Source: an uncultured Pseudomonadota bacterium
Lineage (GTDB): Bacteria; Pseudomonadota; Gammaproteobacteria; Steroidobacterales; Steroidobacteraceae
Length of the DNA stretch: 50,042 nt
NCBI GenBank assembly: GCA_937920275.1
Contig: CALGVD010000135.1
Coordinates: forward strand, 1 to 50,042
Direction of reading: 5' to 3'
The notes beneath the pieces are model-generated. The model worked only from the letters and a program-made list of their open reading frames with translations. It made no database searches and was not told where the DNA came from. Of the stretch, positions 15,957 to 24,297 are shown in pieces. Within the stretch, counting starts at the first letter, position 1; each line of letters starts with the position of its first letter. A program made the position numbers and the translations under genes.

Positions 15957-18221
15957 ATGGCGGACACCGGAGCCTTCGCTCATTTCACGCTGCTTGAGCG
16001 TCTGCACGGCGGCGGCGTGGCGCAGATCTGGAAGGTGCGCGATACGCAGAACGGACGCTTGAGGGCGCTCAAAGTCCTCGAGGGCCGAAAGGGCGCAGGT
16101 CCGTCGGGATCTGCAGCGGACATGACCGCGGCGATCGCAGCCTTGCGACGCGAGCACGAACTCTCCAGCGTGGTGACCCATCCCGGGATCCTGGCCGTCG
16201 ATCCGCCGTTGCTCGACGGCGATCGTGTCGGAATGCCCATGGCGTTGGCCGCCGATGATGCGCGGTCGTTGCGCGGCGCGTCGCCGATACGGGTGCTGCG
16301 TCTGTTACGGGAGGTCGCCGCAGCGCTTTCGGCACTGCACGCGCAAGGGGTCGCGCATCGCGATCTCAAGCCCGCGAACATCCTCCTCGATCGATCGGGC
16401 GCGGCGCTGTTGGCCGACTTCGGTTGCGCAGCAAGGTTCGGTGAGGACGGTGGGCTGACCGGCCGTTCGCCTTATTCCGCGGGCCCCGCGCAGCGTACGG
16501 GGGCCACGGTCACGGCGGGCGATGACCTGTACGGTTTCGGCGCACTGGCCTATGAACTGCTGGGAGGTTATCCGCCGCGGTATCCCGGCTCGCCCGATGC
16601 ACTCGGGGAGGTGCCACCGCTGCAGCCGCAGCATCCCATCCCGCCTGCCTTGCAGGGGCTCGTGATGTCATTGCTCGACTCCGACGAGTCCCGTCAGCCG
16701 GCCAGCATGGTCGGTGTGGCCGATGCGCTGCGACGGATCGAACTGCAGCCCCTTGCCGCGGCTGCCACGCGCATCCGGCCGCTCGAGGAGGCGGAGTTGG
16801 ATCCGCGCCGATCGACCGGTGAGGTGGGGCGCAGCCGTCGACCACGGACGATCATGGCGGTCGGGATCGCCGTATCGATAGCACTGCTCGCGGGTGTGTT
16901 TCTTTGGTTGCCGCGGTACGCCACTGAAGTCGCGCCACCCGTGGCTGTGACCGAGAAGGCGGCGAAGCCCGATGCCGCGAAGCCCGATGCTGCCGTGGAG
17001 GCCCGAGCGCTCGCTGACGCGAGGCGCGCTTTCGAAGGCGTGTTGGCGACGCTTGAGGCCCGTGCTGCAGGGGTCTGGGGCGGCGAGGCTTTCGCGACGG
17101 CCAAGGCGGATGGCGATGCCGCAGCACAGGTCGCCGCTGAGGGCCGCATCGCCCGAGCCACCGAACTCTATGGTCTGGCCACCGACAAGCTCGGTGCGGT
17201 GACCGGCCGCGCGGGGGCGGCGCTGGCGGCGCAGCGCAGCATCGGTGAGCGCGCGCTCGAGGCGGGGCAGCCTGAGGCTGCGAGTCAGGCATTCACGATC
17301 GCGTTGCAGATCGAACCCGACGACGCGGTGGCCCGTGCGGGTCTCGCGCGTGCCGGCAAGCTCGGTGCGGTGCTGCCGCTGTTGGCCGAGGCGGAGTCGG
17401 CGCTTTTGTCGGAACGACCGCTCGAGGCGGTGACGCTTTACGAGCGCGTGCTGCGCGACGACCCGGCGAACCGTACGGCACAGTCCGGGCTCTCCAAGGC
17501 GCGGACGGCGCTCGGTTCGGATGCTTATGCGCAAGCGGTCGGTGAAGCGCTGGCGGCATTGCGCGAGGGTCGTATCGATGCCTCCCGGACGGCGCTTGCG
17601 AAAGCCCGTGCGTTGCGCCCGGGTGGTGCGGAACTCGCCTTCGTCGAGGCGCAGTCGGCGGCGCTCGGTGTGCGGCGTGAGGTCGGCAGCCGCCGCGATG
17701 CGAATCTAGCGCTCGAGGCGGCGGAGCGCTGGGGCGAGGCGCAAGCCGGTTATGAGCAGTTGTTGGCGCGCGATCCGACCCTGGAGTTCGCGCGTGCGGG
17801 TCGGGCGCGCACCGCGCCGCGCGCCGAGTTGGCGCGACGGCTCGATCGACTGTTGGCCGATCCGTCGCGGCTCGTCGCACCGGAGGTGCGCCGAGAGGCG
17901 GAGACGCTGTTGGCCCGTGCCGCGGCGGTGCGCGGACAGGCACCGGTGTTGCAGGGGCAAGCGCAACGCCTGCGGGACTCATTGGCGCTCTATGATCAAG
18001 TGGTCGCCGCGGTGTTCGAGTCCGACGGACTCACGGCGGTCAGTCTGCAACGGGTGGGTACCATCGGCACATTCCGCCGCAAGGAGATCCGGCTCAAACC
18101 CGGTCGCTATGTCGTGACCGGCAGTCGTGACGGCTATCGCGATGTCCGGCGCGAGTTCGTGGTCGCACCAGGAAGTACGCCTGTGGTCGTCGAGGTGCGA
18201 TGCACCGAGGTGGTGTCGTGA
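15957..18221 (+). CDS. Transmembrane Ser/Thr protein kinase with periplasmic TPR-like and PEGA-like repeats
   Basis: A 754-residue protein with an N-terminal Hanks-type kinase (about 8-262): ATP Lys39 in LRALKV, catalytic HRDLKPAN with Asp136 and Asn141, and Asp154 in DFG. The Ala-Pro-Glu position of subdomain VIII is replaced by an AGPAQ sequence, so the usual Glu is missing. One membrane helix spans about 299-319. The outer half is Ala/Glu/Arg-rich helical repeats resembling TPRs (about 350-690), ending in a PEGA-like beta unit (LKPGRYVVTGSRDGYRDV). This is the layout of PASTA/PpkA-type receptor kinases. The ATG at 15957 is preferred to a GTG at 15945. It overlaps the SUMF1 gene as GTGA. 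Confidence 0.88.
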   Translation: MADTGAFAHFTLLERLHGGGVAQIWKVRDTQNGRLRALKVLEGRKGAGPSGSAADMTAAIAALRREHELSSVVTHPGILAVDPPLLDGDRVGMPMALAADDARSLRGASPIRVLRLLREVAAALSALHAQGVAHRDLKPANILLDRSGAALLADFGCAARFGEDGGLTGRSPYSAGPAQRTGATVTAGDDLYGFGALAYELLGGYPPRYPGSPDALGEVPPLQPQHPIPPALQGLVMSLLDSDESRQPASMVGVADALRRIELQPLAAAATRIRPLEEAELDPRRSTGEVGRSRRPRTIMAVGIAVSIALLAGVFLWLPRYATEVAPPVAVTEKAAKPDAAKPDAAVEARALADARRAFEGVLATLEARAAGVWGGEAFATAKADGDAAAQVAAEGRIARATELYGLATDKLGAVTGRAGAALAAQRSIGERALEAGQPEAASQAFTIALQIEPDDAVARAGLARAGKLGAVLPLLAEAESALLSERPLEAVTLYERVLRDDPANRTAQSGLSKARTALGSDAYAQAVGEALAALREGRIDASRTALAKARALRPGGAELAFVEAQSAALGVRREVGSRRDANLALEAAERWGEAQAGYEQLLARDPTLEFARAGRARTAPRAELARRLDRLLADPSRLVAPEVRREAETLLARAAAVRGQAPVLQGQAQRLRDSLALYDQVVAAVFESDGLTAVSLQRVGTIGTFRRKEIRLKPGRYVVTGSRDGYRDVRREFVVAPGSTPVVVEVRCTEVVS

Positions 18222-20686
18222 CCGGCCTGTCGCTGCAGGTGCGCGAGCCCGCCGGTGAGCGTGAGCTCGGCTTGCCCTGTGCGTTCGGCGGGTCCCCGGC
18301 AGACCCGCTGCGGATTCCCGGTGTCGAGGATGTGACGGTCGGCGTCTTCGAGCGACTCGACGGCGCGTTCGGGGTACGACTCATCGATGGCGCGCCAGTC
18401 GCCGCCATCACATCGTCGGGCCGAGCACGGCTCAATGGTCGGTCGCTGGCGATCGGTGACTTCCACGAACTCGTCGTGGGTGATGTGTTGTCGCTCGGCG
18501 AAGCCCTCATCGTCGTCGATGGCGAGGGTCCTGCGATCGATGTGCGTCACATGCAGGGCAACGACACGCTGCCGCCGCTGCGATCGACGGTCGAGGAGCG
18601 TGACGAAGATGACCCAGCGACGACCGCCATCACGGCAGTCGCGGTGGCGCCTGATGCGCCGGGCGCAGGCGCCGCGGGTCCGGTGACAGCGGCTGCCCGT
18701 ACCGCACAGGCGTCGCAGCGTCGGCAGTGGGTGACGGCGCTGCTGCTGCTCGGGGCGGTGGTCGGCCTCCTCGGCTGGGTGTTGCTCAGCATGCAGTCGG
18801 TGACTGTGGTGGTGACGCCTGCCGAGGCCACGGTACGCGGCTCCGGGATCAGCTGGCGCTCGGGACAACTGCTGTTCCTGCGGCCGGGGCCACAGGTGGT
18901 GACCGCCCGTGCAGCCGGTCATCGCGATATGTCGCGGAACATCCAGGTGCGCGAGGGCGAGTCCTTGCGTCTTGATCTGCGGCTCGAGCCGCTGCCCGGT
19001 GTGCTTGAACTGGATACCGGGGGTGTCGTCGCGCAGGTCTTCATCGATGGCGCGGAGGCGGGGCGTGCACCGGGGTCCATCGAGGTCGCGGCGGGGGAGC
19101 GGACGCTGACGCTGCGCGCACCGCGCTTCCTCGATGCGCTGCAGAAGGTCAAGGTCGAAGGCCGTGGTGTGCGCCAACCGCTGCGCATCGAGATGCGCAG
19201 CAACTGGGGCCGGCTCGAAGCGAGCGTGAGTGCGGGCGCGGCGTCGTTGTCGGTCGATGGCGCCGCAGCGTTGCCCATGCCGGTGTCTCTGGAACTGCCT
19301 GCGGGGATGCATCGCCTCGAGGTGGTCGCACCCGGCGTCCGACCGTGGCGCAGTGCGGTGCTCGTCAAGGTCGGCGAGACTGTGCGGGTAGGTCCGATCG
19401 AACTCGGCGCGCCGGACATGACGGTGTCGCTGCGCTCGCAGCCGACCGGTGCGCAAGTCACAGTGGGTGGCAGCTTCCGTGGGCGCACACCGATCGATGT
19501 CGAGTTGGCGCCCGGCGTCGATCACGATGTGGGGTTCGCGCTGCAGGGTTACGCGCCCGCGAGCCGGCGTATCGCGGCGCAAGCCGGCAAACGGGAGGGC
19601 ATGACGGTCGTGCTGCAGCCTGTGCTGGTCGCGCTGACCGTACAAGGTGAGCCGATCGAGGCGGAGATCTGGGTGGACGGTGTGTCGCGCGGCGTTTCGC
19701 CGATCACGCTGCAGTTACCCGCCCGTCCGCATCGGGTCGAGGTACGGCACAAGGGTTCCGAACCGCAGCAGTTCGCGGTCGACCTCTCTGCTGCGGTGGC
19801 GCGGACCCTCGATTACTCGCTGCGGCCCGCGGGGCGACCGGAGGGTTGGAAGCCGGCCGCAGCAACGCTCACGACCGGTGCAGGTCGCACGCTGCAGTTG
19901 ATGCCGCCGGGCAGTTTCGTGATGGGCAGCGAGCGTCGCGAGCAAGGGCGGCGCGCCAACGAACCTTTGCGCCGTATCACGCTGTCGCGCCCGTTCTACC
20001 TCGCCGCGCGTGAAGTCACCAACGGTGACTTCCGCCGTTTCCGGTCTGCCCATGCGTCGGGTGCCGTCGACCGTCGCAGCATCGATCTCGACGGACAGTC
20101 AGTCACCCGCGTAGCGTGGGCTGATGCCGTCGAGTACTGCAATTGGCTCTCGGCGCAGGACGGCTTGCCGCCCGCCTATGAAAAGTCCGGGGGCGATTGG
20201 ACGCTGCGCCAGCCGGTCACGACCGGTTATCGACTGCCGACCGAGGCCGAGTGGGAATATGCCGCGCGGCAGGTCCCGTCGGCTGGGCGCGCCCGGCGCT
20301 ATGAATGGGGCGATGATCTGCCGCCGCCGCCCGGGTATGCGAACCTCGCTGGGATCGAGACCGCGGCGACGCTACCGCGTGTGCTCGAGGGTTGGCAGGA
20401 CGAGTATCCATCGGTGGCGCCGCCCGGCAAACATGGCGCGAACGGCCTTGGGCTCTTCGATCTGACCGGCAATGTCTCGGAGTGGGTCCATGACGCGTAT
20501 GCTTCTTTTGATGCTGCGGGCGGTGGCACCGATCCGCTCGGTCCTGCAGCGACGGGATCCCGTCGCGTGATCAAAGGCAGCAACTGGCGTACGGCCTTGT
20601 ACTCCGAGCTGCGCCCGGCGTGGCGTGAGGGCGCTGACGGCGGTTCGCAGGACATCGGATTCCGGGTGGCCCGTTATGCGGAATGA
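18218..20686 (+). CDS. Single-pass membrane protein with FHA-like N terminus, PEGA repeats and a C-terminal SUMF1/FGE-fold domain
   Basis: An 822-residue protein. Residues 1-105 resemble a degenerate FHA domain (ARLNGRSLAIGDFHELVVGD). A membrane helix follows at 172-192, then about four PEGA-type beta repeats (195-545) with recurring short-turn motifs such as PTGAQVTVGG and AEIWVDGVSRG. The C terminus (about 555-820) is a formylglycine-generating-enzyme-like fold: PPGSFVMGSE, YRLPTEAEWEYAAR, LGLFDLTGNVSEWV. The final segment reads KGSNWRTALYSELRPAWR and lacks the two catalytic Cys of true FGE, so a binding role is likely, as for TagR of type VI secretion. The GTG start at 18218 overlaps the kinase stop and follows GAGGTGG. 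Confidence 0.87.
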   Translation: MTGLSLQVREPAGERELGLPCAFGGSPADPLRIPGVEDVTVGVFERLDGAFGVRLIDGAPVAAITSSGRARLNGRSLAIGDFHELVVGDVLSLGEALIVVDGEGPAIDVRHMQGNDTLPPLRSTVEERDEDDPATTAITAVAVAPDAPGAGAAGPVTAAARTAQASQRRQWVTALLLLGAVVGLLGWVLLSMQSVTVVVTPAEATVRGSGISWRSGQLLFLRPGPQVVTARAAGHRDMSRNIQVREGESLRLDLRLEPLPGVLELDTGGVVAQVFIDGAEAGRAPGSIEVAAGERTLTLRAPRFLDALQKVKVEGRGVRQPLRIEMRSNWGRLEASVSAGAASLSVDGAAALPMPVSLELPAGMHRLEVVAPGVRPWRSAVLVKVGETVRVGPIELGAPDMTVSLRSQPTGAQVTVGGSFRGRTPIDVELAPGVDHDVGFALQGYAPASRRIAAQAGKREGMTVVLQPVLVALTVQGEPIEAEIWVDGVSRGVSPITLQLPARPHRVEVRHKGSEPQQFAVDLSAAVARTLDYSLRPAGRPEGWKPAAATLTTGAGRTLQLMPPGSFVMGSERREQGRRANEPLRRITLSRPFYLAAREVTNGDFRRFRSAHASGAVDRRSIDLDGQSVTRVAWADAVEYCNWLSAQDGLPPAYEKSGGDWTLRQPVTTGYRLPTEAEWEYAARQVPSAGRARRYEWGDDLPPPPGYANLAGIETAATLPRVLEGWQDEYPSVAPPGKHGANGLGLFDLTGNVSEWVHDAYASFDAAGGGTDPLGPAATGSRRVIKGSNWRTALYSELRPAWREGADGGSQDIGFRVARYAE

Positions 20687-20700
20687 AGGAGACGAGTGCC

Positions 20701-21015
20701 ATGCGTGATGGAAAGGGACCCGGGCTGCGGGTCGGTCGGATGATCGGCTGGATGGCCGGCTTTGCCCTCTTTTGCTTGGGCGCGACGACCTACATGGTGA
20801 GGGCTGTGGCGCAGGAAGCGCCCGCCGTGCCGTCGCCCACCGAGCCGCAGCCGAGCACGCCGTCCGCAGAGGATGCGGACCCCGGCACCGATGCCGACAC
20901 CAACGAAGATGAACCCGCCGATCCGTCGCGCGGCGCTGCTGCAGCCGTGTCGGAAGAGCTCCCCGAGTACCGCGATTCCGCGGACAACAACATCAGCCTG
21001 CCGGTCGACATATGA
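20701..21015 (+). CDS. Small membrane-anchored acidic protein of the ExbB-VWA cluster
   Basis: A 104-residue protein with one N-terminal hydrophobic helix (about 14-33) followed by a Pro/Glu/Asp/Thr-rich, probably disordered periplasmic tail. An Ala-rich site after the helix (VRAVAQE) could also be a signal-peptidase cleavage site. I recognise no family. The ATG at 20701 is preceded by AAGGAGA nine bases away; an ATG at 20683 overlapping the previous stop is less well supported. It overlaps the proton-channel gene by ATGA, implying coupling and perhaps stoichiometric expression. Confidence 0.65.
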   Translation: MRDGKGPGLRVGRMIGWMAGFALFCLGATTYMVRAVAQEAPAVPSPTEPQPSTPSAEDADPGTDADTNEDEPADPSRGAAAAVSEELPEYRDSADNNISLPVDI

Positions 21016-21812
21016 AACACAACATGCCCAATGAATTCATCTTCACCGTGGTGGCACTGCTGCTGTCGGTGGTCCTCGTGCATTCCGCATACGTGCTGCA
21101 TGTGCGACCGGTCGCCGAGGCGCAGATGCGCGCGGATCGCGAGGCCATCGCGAAGGACCCTGATCATGTCTCGCAGCGATCCGTCCATGTGCTCATCAAG
21201 GACTACGAGCAGGAGGCGGTGATCATCCTGATGCTATGGGCGCTCGCCATCCTCGGCTACAAGGCTGTCGCGCAGAGACACGAGGTGCGGGCCTTGCGGG
21301 CGGAGCTGTTGCGGCTGCCCGAGGGCATGAAGATCCTGCCCGAGGACACCCGGGAGTACGCCCGCCAGCTCGAAGCCCTTCCCGAGGCGAGCCGCGACCT
21401 GTTGGTGCCGCGCGCGCTGCTTGCCGCATTGGCGCGCTTCGGTGCTACGCGCAACCTGCAGGATGCTTCCACGGTGGCACACGGAGTCTGCCAATCCGAA
21501 GCCGAGCGACTCGATTCTGATCTCTCCATGCTGCGCTACATCGCTTGGGCGATCCCCGCGATCGGGTTCATCGGCACGGTCCGCGGCATCGGCGATGCGT
21601 TGTCACAAGCGCATAAGGCCGTCACCGGCGACATCTCCGGCGTCACCGAGGGGCTGGGCGTCGCCTTCAACTCGACGCTGATCGCGTTGTTGTTGTCGAT
21701 CCTGCTGATGTTCCTGATGCAGCAGTTGCAGCAGGCCCAGGAGCGGCGCGTGCTCGACACCGAGACCTGGCTCGATCAACGGGTGATCCGCAACCTGCAG
21801 GTCGTTGAATGA
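21012..21812 (+). CDS. MotA/TolQ/ExbB-family proton-channel protein
   Basis: A 266-residue inner-membrane protein with four predicted helices: 9-30, 67-86, 175-198 and 217-240, with a large cytoplasmic loop between helices 2 and 3, as in the MotA/ExbB superfamily. The signature region is IPAIGFIGTVRGIGDAL (181-197), and helix 4 has the polar FNSTLIALL of ExbB/TolQ. Family members form pentamers around a dimer of ExbD/TolR/MotB-type peptides and convert proton flow to motion. No ExbD/MotB gene follows; instead two VWA proteins with an Asp-bearing anchor helix do. ATGA overlaps at both ends tie it to its neighbours. Confidence 0.87.
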   Translation: MKHNMPNEFIFTVVALLLSVVLVHSAYVLHVRPVAEAQMRADREAIAKDPDHVSQRSVHVLIKDYEQEAVIILMLWALAILGYKAVAQRHEVRALRAELLRLPEGMKILPEDTREYARQLEALPEASRDLLVPRALLAALARFGATRNLQDASTVAHGVCQSEAERLDSDLSMLRYIAWAIPAIGFIGTVRGIGDALSQAHKAVTGDISGVTEGLGVAFNSTLIALLLSILLMFLMQQLQQAQERRVLDTETWLDQRVIRNLQVVE

Positions 21813-23173
21813 CCGTGCTCGGCGCGCACCTCGATGATGCGGAGTTCGCTGTGGCGCGCGACGGCGCGACGCTTGCGAGCGCGCTGTCCATCGTGCACGC
21901 CGATCCGTCCGATCCGTCGCGTTTCGGGACACCCGCCGCCGACACGGCACGCCGTACGCCACACCTTGTATCGCTGACCCATTGGTCTTCTTTGGCGCGT
22001 GGTGCCGCGCTCGCCCGTCCCGTCCAGTCGGTGCTGCGTGCCGAGTTGCGTGAGCGGCTCGGGACCCTTCATCGACCCGGAGACAGCTTGCAGCTGGCGG
22101 TACCGGCTGCGCTCGAGGCACCCGCGCTCGGTTGGGTGCTCGGTGCCTGCCGTGCGGAGTCGCTGCCGGTCGCTGCGTTGTACGATGGCGCGGCGGTCGC
22201 GGTGTCGGCACTCGGCCTGCAAGGTACGGTGGTGGTGCTCGAGGCCGGCCTCCACCACCTCGGCGCGGTGCGCGTCGTGACGGAGGGCGGTACGGCCCGG
22301 CGTCGGGCTGCCCGGGTGACCCGCGACACCGGGCTCATGGCGCTGCGCCAAGCATGGATGCAGCTCATCGCCGAAGCGATGTTGCTGCGCTCCCGATTCG
22401 ATCCGTTGCACGACGCGGCATCTGAGCAGCGGCTCTTCGATCGCATCATGCCCGCGGCAGCCGAGGCCGCGACCGAGAGTTCGGTGACGCTCGAGTTGCC
22501 GACCGGTGGTCTGCCCTGCGCGGTGACGCTCAGCCGCGACCAGTTCGCCGCTGCGGCGCGCCCGGTGCAGCGCGCGTTGCTCTCGAGCATCGACGGGCTG
22601 CGACCGCCCGGTGCCCCGTTCACGCTGCTGGTACCGGCCGTTCTGCTCGCGGTACCGGGGTTGGCCCCGTCGCTGCTCGCGCTGCCGAATTCACGCGTCT
22701 TCGTGTTGCCGAGCGACCTGATCGCCCGTGCCGTCTCGATGCTGTCCGCGGAAAGCGATGCAGCCGACGAGAGTGCGGAGGTCTTGCTGCATCGCGCCGT
22801 GCCGCAGATGCTGCCGCTCGAGGCGGCGAGCGAGCTTGTCGCAGGGACGAACGACCCTCCGCACCGCGCTCCGCCCACCCATGTGCTTTGGGAGGGTCAA
22901 GCGCTGCCGCTCGTCGGGGCGCTGGAGGTCGGGCGGGCGCCGGCGGCCGGTGGCGTCCGTCTCGGCGACGGTCTCGCAGGCATCTCGCGGATGCACTGCA
23001 GCCTGTGCACTTCCGCTTCTGGGGTAGAGCTCGTCGACCACAGCCGCTTCGGTACCTGGCTCAACGGGCGGCGGGTCGCCGGTCGTGCGTCCCTCGCTGC
23101 CGGTGATCGCATCCGCATCGGCGATCCTGGTGTCGAACTCGCCTTGATCGCCGTCGGCGCGGACCCGCGCTGA
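21809..23173 (+). CDS. Hsp70/actin-fold-like protein with C-terminal FHA domain
   Basis: A 454-residue cytoplasmic protein with no signal peptide. Residues about 1-340 look like a degenerate Hsp70-type ATPase fold: VAALYDGAAVAVSALGLQG followed by TVVVLEAGLHHLGAVRV parallels the phosphate-2 strand region of Hsp70, and SVTLELPTGGLPCAVTLSRDQF parallels the later Hsp70 lobe; the classical phosphate motifs are not intact. Residues about 366-450 form an FHA domain with EVGRAP, GISRMHCSL and FGTWLNGRRV, all expected phosphothreonine-binding positions present. It would read phosphorylation by the upstream kinase. ATGA overlap with the channel gene. Confidence 0.75.
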   Translation: MTVLGAHLDDAEFAVARDGATLASALSIVHADPSDPSRFGTPAADTARRTPHLVSLTHWSSLARGAALARPVQSVLRAELRERLGTLHRPGDSLQLAVPAALEAPALGWVLGACRAESLPVAALYDGAAVAVSALGLQGTVVVLEAGLHHLGAVRVVTEGGTARRRAARVTRDTGLMALRQAWMQLIAEAMLLRSRFDPLHDAASEQRLFDRIMPAAAEAATESSVTLELPTGGLPCAVTLSRDQFAAAARPVQRALLSSIDGLRPPGAPFTLLVPAVLLAVPGLAPSLLALPNSRVFVLPSDLIARAVSMLSAESDAADESAEVLLHRAVPQMLPLEAASELVAGTNDPPHRAPPTHVLWEGQALPLVGALEVGRAPAAGGVRLGDGLAGISRMHCSLCTSASGVELVDHSRFGTWLNGRRVAGRASLAAGDRIRIGDPGVELALIAVGADPR

Positions 23174-23192
23174 GCAGGCTTGGAGGTCTTCG

Positions 23193-24287
23193 TTGAAGCG
23201 CCGTCGCATCGAGATCTTCAGCCTGTCGTTCCTCGACGTGATCTGTTGCGGCTTCGGCGCCGTCATCCTGTTCTACACCATCATCAGCGCCCAGAGCGGC
23301 ATCGAACGCACCCGCAAGGCCGAGGATCTCTCCGCGCAGGTGGCGCTGCTCGAGGAACAGGTGGTGGCAGGCGCCAAAAACCTGGTGTTGCTGCGCAACA
23401 CGCTGCGTCGTACCGACAGTGAGACGGTCTCGGCATCCTCCCGGGCCACCCGATTGATCGAGGAGCTCCAGGAGCGTCGCGAGCAGAGCGCGATCTACGA
23501 TGCCAGCACGCTCGCCAAACGCGAGCGCATCGAGCGTCTGAAAGCCGATGTGCGTGCGCTGGACGAGAGCACCCGACGACTCGAAGTCAGTGCGAAGACC
23601 GATACGCCCAAGGCTGATCGTACCGGTGCAGCGCGTGCCACGGCGAGCCGGCGTTCCATCACCGGTCTGTCGCTGCACGGCAAGCGCGTGTTGGTGCTGT
23701 TCGACCGATCGGCGAGCATGATGGACGATGATCTGGTGCAGATCATCCGCCTGCGAAATTCCGATGAGGCGGCCCGCCGCGCGGCGCCCAAATGGCAGCG
23801 AGCGACCGACATCGCAGGTTGGGTGGTGTCGCAGTTGCCTCCCGGTGCTCAGTTCCAGGTCTATGGCTTCAACGAAACCGCTGAACCGCTGCTGAGCGGG
23901 ACCGCAGGCCAGTGGCTGTCGGCAGGCGATGCCGAGCGGCGACGACAGGTCACCGTCGCCATCGATGCCGCGCTGCCGCAGGGCGGCACGAGCCTCGTCA
24001 ACGCGCTGCGTGCGGCACGCGCGTTCGTGCAACCGCCCGACCAGATCATCCTGATCACGGACGGGCTGCCGACCCAGGGTGCGACACCGCCGGCGCTGCG
24101 CCGCTATGTCGGGGTCGCCGAGCGCGCCCGCTTCTTCGATGAGGCGGTCCGCGACATCAACGCCAGCGTGCCGGTGGATGTGGTGCTGTTGCCCATGAAG
24201 GGCGATGTCCCCGCGCCGCATCGCTTCTGGGGGTTGGCGCGTACCACCAAGGGGTCGTTCATCATGCCCTCGAGGGACTGGCCGTGA
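23193..24287 (+). CDS. Membrane-anchored coiled-coil VWA-domain protein 1 with ExbD-like anchor helix
   Basis: A 364-residue protein. The N terminus is basic (MKRRR), followed by an anchor helix about 8-33 that contains Asp15 in SFLDVICCGFGA, positioned like the proton-carrying Asp of ExbD/TolR/MotB. A coiled coil spans about 36-132. The VWA domain (about 164-360) has a MIDAS motif DRSAS with Asp171, Ser173 and Ser175, a GGTSLVNAL Thr, and LITDGLPT. The start is TTG at 23193, backed by TGGAGG six bases upstream and by the matching N terminus of the next gene. Predicted topology: short cytoplasmic end, periplasmic coiled coil and VWA. Confidence 0.82.
   Translation: MKRRRIEIFSLSFLDVICCGFGAVILFYTIISAQSGIERTRKAEDLSAQVALLEEQVVAGAKNLVLLRNTLRRTDSETVSASSRATRLIEELQERREQSAIYDASTLAKRERIERLKADVRALDESTRRLEVSAKTDTPKADRTGAARATASRRSITGLSLHGKRVLVLFDRSASMMDDDLVQIIRLRNSDEAARRAAPKWQRATDIAGWVVSQLPPGAQFQVYGFNETAEPLLSGTAGQWLSAGDAERRRQVTVAIDAALPQGGTSLVNALRAARAFVQPPDQIILITDGLPTQGATPPALRRYVGVAERARFFDEAVRDINASVPVDVVLLPMKGDVPAPHRFWGLARTTKGSFIMPSRDWP
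23211..23261 (+). repeat. Near-identical 51-base segment, copy 1 (anchor-helix codons of VWA protein 1)
   Basis: Encodes EIFSLSFLDVICCGFGA, residues 7-23. It matches 24322-24372 at 47 of 51 bases, the four differences all silent third-position changes, while the two proteins are otherwise clearly diverged. This indicates strong constraint on the anchor or recent local gene conversion. Confidence 0.85.
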
Positions 24288-24297
24288 GGGCGCTGGC

